Of a stretch of DNA of 7,941 nucleotides, positions 6,768-7,941 are shown piece by piece. Origin of the DNA: Sphingomonas sp. (lineage in GTDB: Bacteria > Pseudomonadota > Alphaproteobacteria > Sphingomonadales > Sphingomonadaceae); NCBI GenBank assembly GCA_030146605.1, contig JASLBO010000406.1, positions 1 through 7,941 of the forward strand, written 5' to 3'. The first letter of the stretch is position 1; each line of letters starts with the position of its first letter. Under the pieces are notes generated by a model that saw only the letters and a list, made by a program, of their open reading frames with translations, was not told the DNA's origin and searched no databases. Made by a program: the position numbers and the translations under genes.

Positions 6768-7124
6768 CTATCGGCAGGCGATCACGTCGAGAACATGCGC
6801 CACAACGCCTTCCAAATTCCCCAGCACCTCCGCTGCCGGTATCCGCAGTGTCGCGACGTCTTTATCCTTCAGCCAGCGATCGCGCGCAGCATCCCGCTGC
6901 GGCCGGTCACCAAAGCCATGGGCCTCGCTGTCCACTTCGATGCACAACCGCGCCTTCGCGCAATAGAAGTCGAGCCGATACGGCCCCGCCGCGTGCTGCC
7001 GCCGGAAATAATGCCCGCCAGGCTCCTTCCGAAGCTCCTGCCACAATAATATTTCGGGCAAGCTGAGTTTCTTCCGCTCCTTGCGAGCCGCCTGTTTCGC
7101 CAAATCCCAGCCTTTCAGCTTCAT
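6768..7124 (-). CDS. DUF559 endonuclease-like protein (Vsr/PD-(D/E)XK-like fold)
   Basis: A 118-residue protein of the DUF559 family, thought to be related to Vsr-like and PD-(D/E)XK nucleases; its biological role is not established. Characteristic blocks are visible: a basic N-terminus, LSLPEILLWQELR (20-32) with Glu24, FRRQHAAGPYRLDFYC (40-55) with Asp52, and CIEVDSEAH (61-69) with Glu63, Asp65 and His69 as likely metal-site residues, then a C-terminal RIPAAEVLGNLEGVV (94-108). The usual Gly after EVD is Ser66 here. The length is normal for the family, so it looks intact. The start at ATG 7124 follows the 3' end of repeat C (GGAGGGGG); TTG at 7130 is an alternative two codons upstream. The open frame continues further up only by reading through repeats. 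The gene is convergent with the DUF4893 gene and divergent from the amidohydrolase. Confidence 0.9.
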   Translation of the reverse strand: MKLKGWDLAKQAARKERKKLSLPEILLWQELRKEPGGHYFRRQHAAGPYRLDFYCAKARLCIEVDSEAHGFGDRPQRDAARDRWLKDKDVATLRIPAAEVLGNLEGVVAHVLDVIACR

Positions 7125-7131
7125 CGCCAAG

Positions 7132-7139
7132 CCCCCTCC
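7132..7139 (-). promoter_or_regulatory. Ribosome binding site embedded in repeat C
   Basis: On the minus strand GGAGGGGG ends 7 nt before the DUF559 ATG. The same GGAGG(GGG) is the conserved 3' terminus of the repeats A and B, so the nuclease gene appears to use the repeat itself as its Shine-Dalgarno. The two upstream hairpins lie in the leader and could affect access to it. Confidence 0.55.
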
Positions 7140-7194
7140 ACCACGCCCTGCGGGCGCGGTCCCCCTCCCCCGCTCCTTCGGAGCGAGGGAGGAA
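7132..7194 (-). repeat. Double-hairpin repeat, copy C (inverted, diverged)
   Basis: Read on the minus strand it has the same plan as copies A and B. Hairpin 1: arms 7192-7180 and 7176-7164, loop GAA, 13 bp with one T-G wobble, longer than in A and B by three pairs. Hairpin 2: CGCCC-GCA-GGGCG (7156-7144), then the terminal GGAGGGGG. Hairpin 2 has the same loop as copy B but three of its five pairs are replaced by different complementary pairs. It lies head-to-head with copy B, separated by about 11 bp of A/T-richer sequence. Confidence 0.85.
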
Positions 7195-7205
7195 TTGCAT
7201 ACAAC

Positions 7206-7257
7206 AAAGCTCCTCCCTCGCGACGCGGGGGAGGTGGCATGCGCAGCATGACGGAGG
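7206..7257 (+). repeat. Double-hairpin repeat, copy B (52-bp direct repeat)
   Basis: Matches 6712-6763 at 51 of 52 positions. Hairpin 1 arms 7212-7221 and 7225-7234; hairpin 2 is a perfect CATGC-GCA-GCATG (7238-7250). It ends 60 bp upstream of the amidohydrolase ATG, so it may lie in that gene's promoter or leader region. Confidence 0.88.
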
Positions 7258-7317
7258 GGGTCTCGCCGCGCACCACCCCCCTCGACAAGCCCCACACCCC
7301 CGCATACCCTCCCGCAC

Positions 7318-7941
7318 ATGCACACTCTCCTCACGGCAGCCTTGGCCATGACTCTCGCCGCCCCCGCTATCGCCGCCGATCCCGTCCGTGACGCGACGCA
7401 GCGATCGCTTCCCCAGCTCATGGACTTCTACCGCGACTTCCACGCTCATCCCGAGCTGAGCCTCCACGAGGTCCAGACCGCCGCCAAGCTCGCCGCCGAG
7501 GCGCGCAAGGCCGGCTTCGAGGTCACCGAGAAGGTCGGCGGCACCGGGGTGGTGGCCGTCCTCAAGAACGGCGCGGGGCCGATCCTGCTGATCCGCGCCG
7601 ATATGGACGGCTTGCCCGTCACCGAGGATACCGGCCTGCCTTTTGCCTCCAGGGTCCGCACCACCAGCGACGAGGGTCAGGAAACCGGCGTGATGCACGC
7701 CTGCGGCCACGACACCCATATGGCGAGCTGGATCGGCACGCTGCGCAACCTCGCCGCGATGAAATCGCAGTGGAAAGGCACGCTCGTCATGATCGCCCAG
7801 CCCGCCGAGGAGCGTGGACTCGGTGCGCGGATGATGCTCGAGGACGGGCTGTTCACCCGCTTCCCCAGGCCGCAATTCGCGCTCGCCTTCCACGATGCCG
7901 CGTCGCTTCCCGCGGGCACGATCGGCGTGCGCTCGGGCTAC
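7318..7941 (+). CDS. M20 family amidohydrolase, exported, 3' end cut by window
   Basis: The first 208 codons of a metal-dependent amidohydrolase of the IAA-amino-acid hydrolase/hippurate hydrolase type, which cleaves N-acyl amino acids. An N-terminal signal peptide (MHTLLTAALAMTLAAPAIAA, cleavage near residue 20) sends it to the periplasm. Family motifs: FHAHPELSLHE (41-51), RADMDGLPV (93-101), HACGHDTHMA (127-136) with Cys129 and His131 as metal ligands, QPAEE (161-165) with the catalytic and metal-binding glutamates, and FHDA (191-194) with His192. The dimerisation domain and the last ligand lie beyond the window. No Shine-Dalgarno precedes ATG 7318, but the signal peptide supports this start. 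The substrate is unknown. Confidence 0.93.
   Translation, partial: MHTLLTAALAMTLAAPAIAADPVRDATQRSLPQLMDFYRDFHAHPELSLHEVQTAAKLAAEARKAGFEVTEKVGGTGVVAVLKNGAGPILLIRADMDGLPVTEDTGLPFASRVRTTSDEGQETGVMHACGHDTHMASWIGTLRNLAAMKSQWKGTLVMIAQPAEERGLGARMMLEDGLFTRFPRPQFALAFHDAASLPAGTIGVRSGY

Larger units (their letters stand above)
6712..7257. other. Candidate DUF559 nuclease-repeat unit
   Basis: Composite interval: direct repeat A (6712-6763), a DUF559 gene on the minus strand (6768-7124), inverted repeat C forming its leader (7132-7194), and direct repeat B (7206-7257). The period between A and B is 494 bp. There is no transposase and no obvious target-site duplication. The arrangement resembles a gene carried between repeats, or a gene that has collected repeats at both ends. 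Mobility is a hypothesis, not an observation. Confidence 0.4.

Noticed and set aside
7193..7210. A promoter in the A/T-richer spot between repeats C and B
   Set aside because: The composition is suggestive, but no convincing pair of -35 and -10 boxes could be placed on either strand.
6712..7257. A CRISPR array or classical insertion sequence
   Set aside because: There are only three copies in mixed orientation with unequal spacing, and no transposase or Cas gene, so neither label is supported.
7125..7421. An N-terminal extension of the DUF559 frame by 99 codons
   Set aside because: It reads through two repeat copies and antisense to the amidohydrolase start; DUF559 proteins begin near the basic segment at 7124.
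6907..7893. A 328-codon open frame on the minus strand
   Set aside because: It is antisense to the amidohydrolase, and in another frame to the DUF559 gene; no domain is recognisable.

Overview
The window is very GC-rich, with codons that strongly favour G or C in third position. Its gene content points to an alphaproteobacterium of the Sphingomonas group. The best taxonomic hints are a DUF4893 lipoprotein, an M20 amidohydrolase of a type I associate with sphingomonads, and a patatin/DUF3734 gene next to D-3-hydroxybutyrate dehydrogenase. The assignment rests on protein recognition, not on a search.

Minus-strand block, 4001 down to 1: a YpfJ-type neutral zinc metallopeptidase, an ABHD10-like alpha/beta hydrolase, an exported TPR protein, glyoxalase I (gloA), and a nitronate monooxygenase whose end is cut by the window edge. 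The hydrolase and TPR genes overlap by 19 bp. gloA and the monooxygenase overlap by 4 bp (GTGA). These pairs are probably translationally coupled. The pair gloA/monooxygenase looks like a small detoxification unit (methylglyoxal and nitronates).

Plus-strand block, 4116 to 6712: a patatin-like phospholipase, D-3-hydroxybutyrate dehydrogenase (bdhA) and a DUF4893 lipoprotein, with gaps of 13 and 22 bp, so a likely operon. It joins lipid or ester hydrolysis to ketone-body/PHB-monomer oxidation.

Right end, 6712 to 7941: a small DUF559 endonuclease-like gene on the minus strand lies between two 52-bp direct repeats that differ at one base. A third, inverted and diverged copy forms its 5' leader and supplies its Shine-Dalgarno. 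After that comes the start of an exported M20 amidohydrolase on the plus strand.

The most distinctive feature is a family of at least six GC-rich palindromic elements. Three are single hairpins (1522-1548, 3066-3093, 4067-4091) and three are double hairpins (6712-6763, 7132-7194, 7206-7257). Every copy is intergenic. The double-hairpin copies show paired base changes that keep the second stem, and they cluster around the DUF559 gene. This raises the possibility that the nuclease and the repeats form a REP/RAYT-like unit with a different enzyme. That link is inference. No tRNA, rRNA, CRISPR array or classical insertion sequence was seen, and no gene-free stretch exceeds 300 bases; the longest is 7125-7317, largely filled by repeats.
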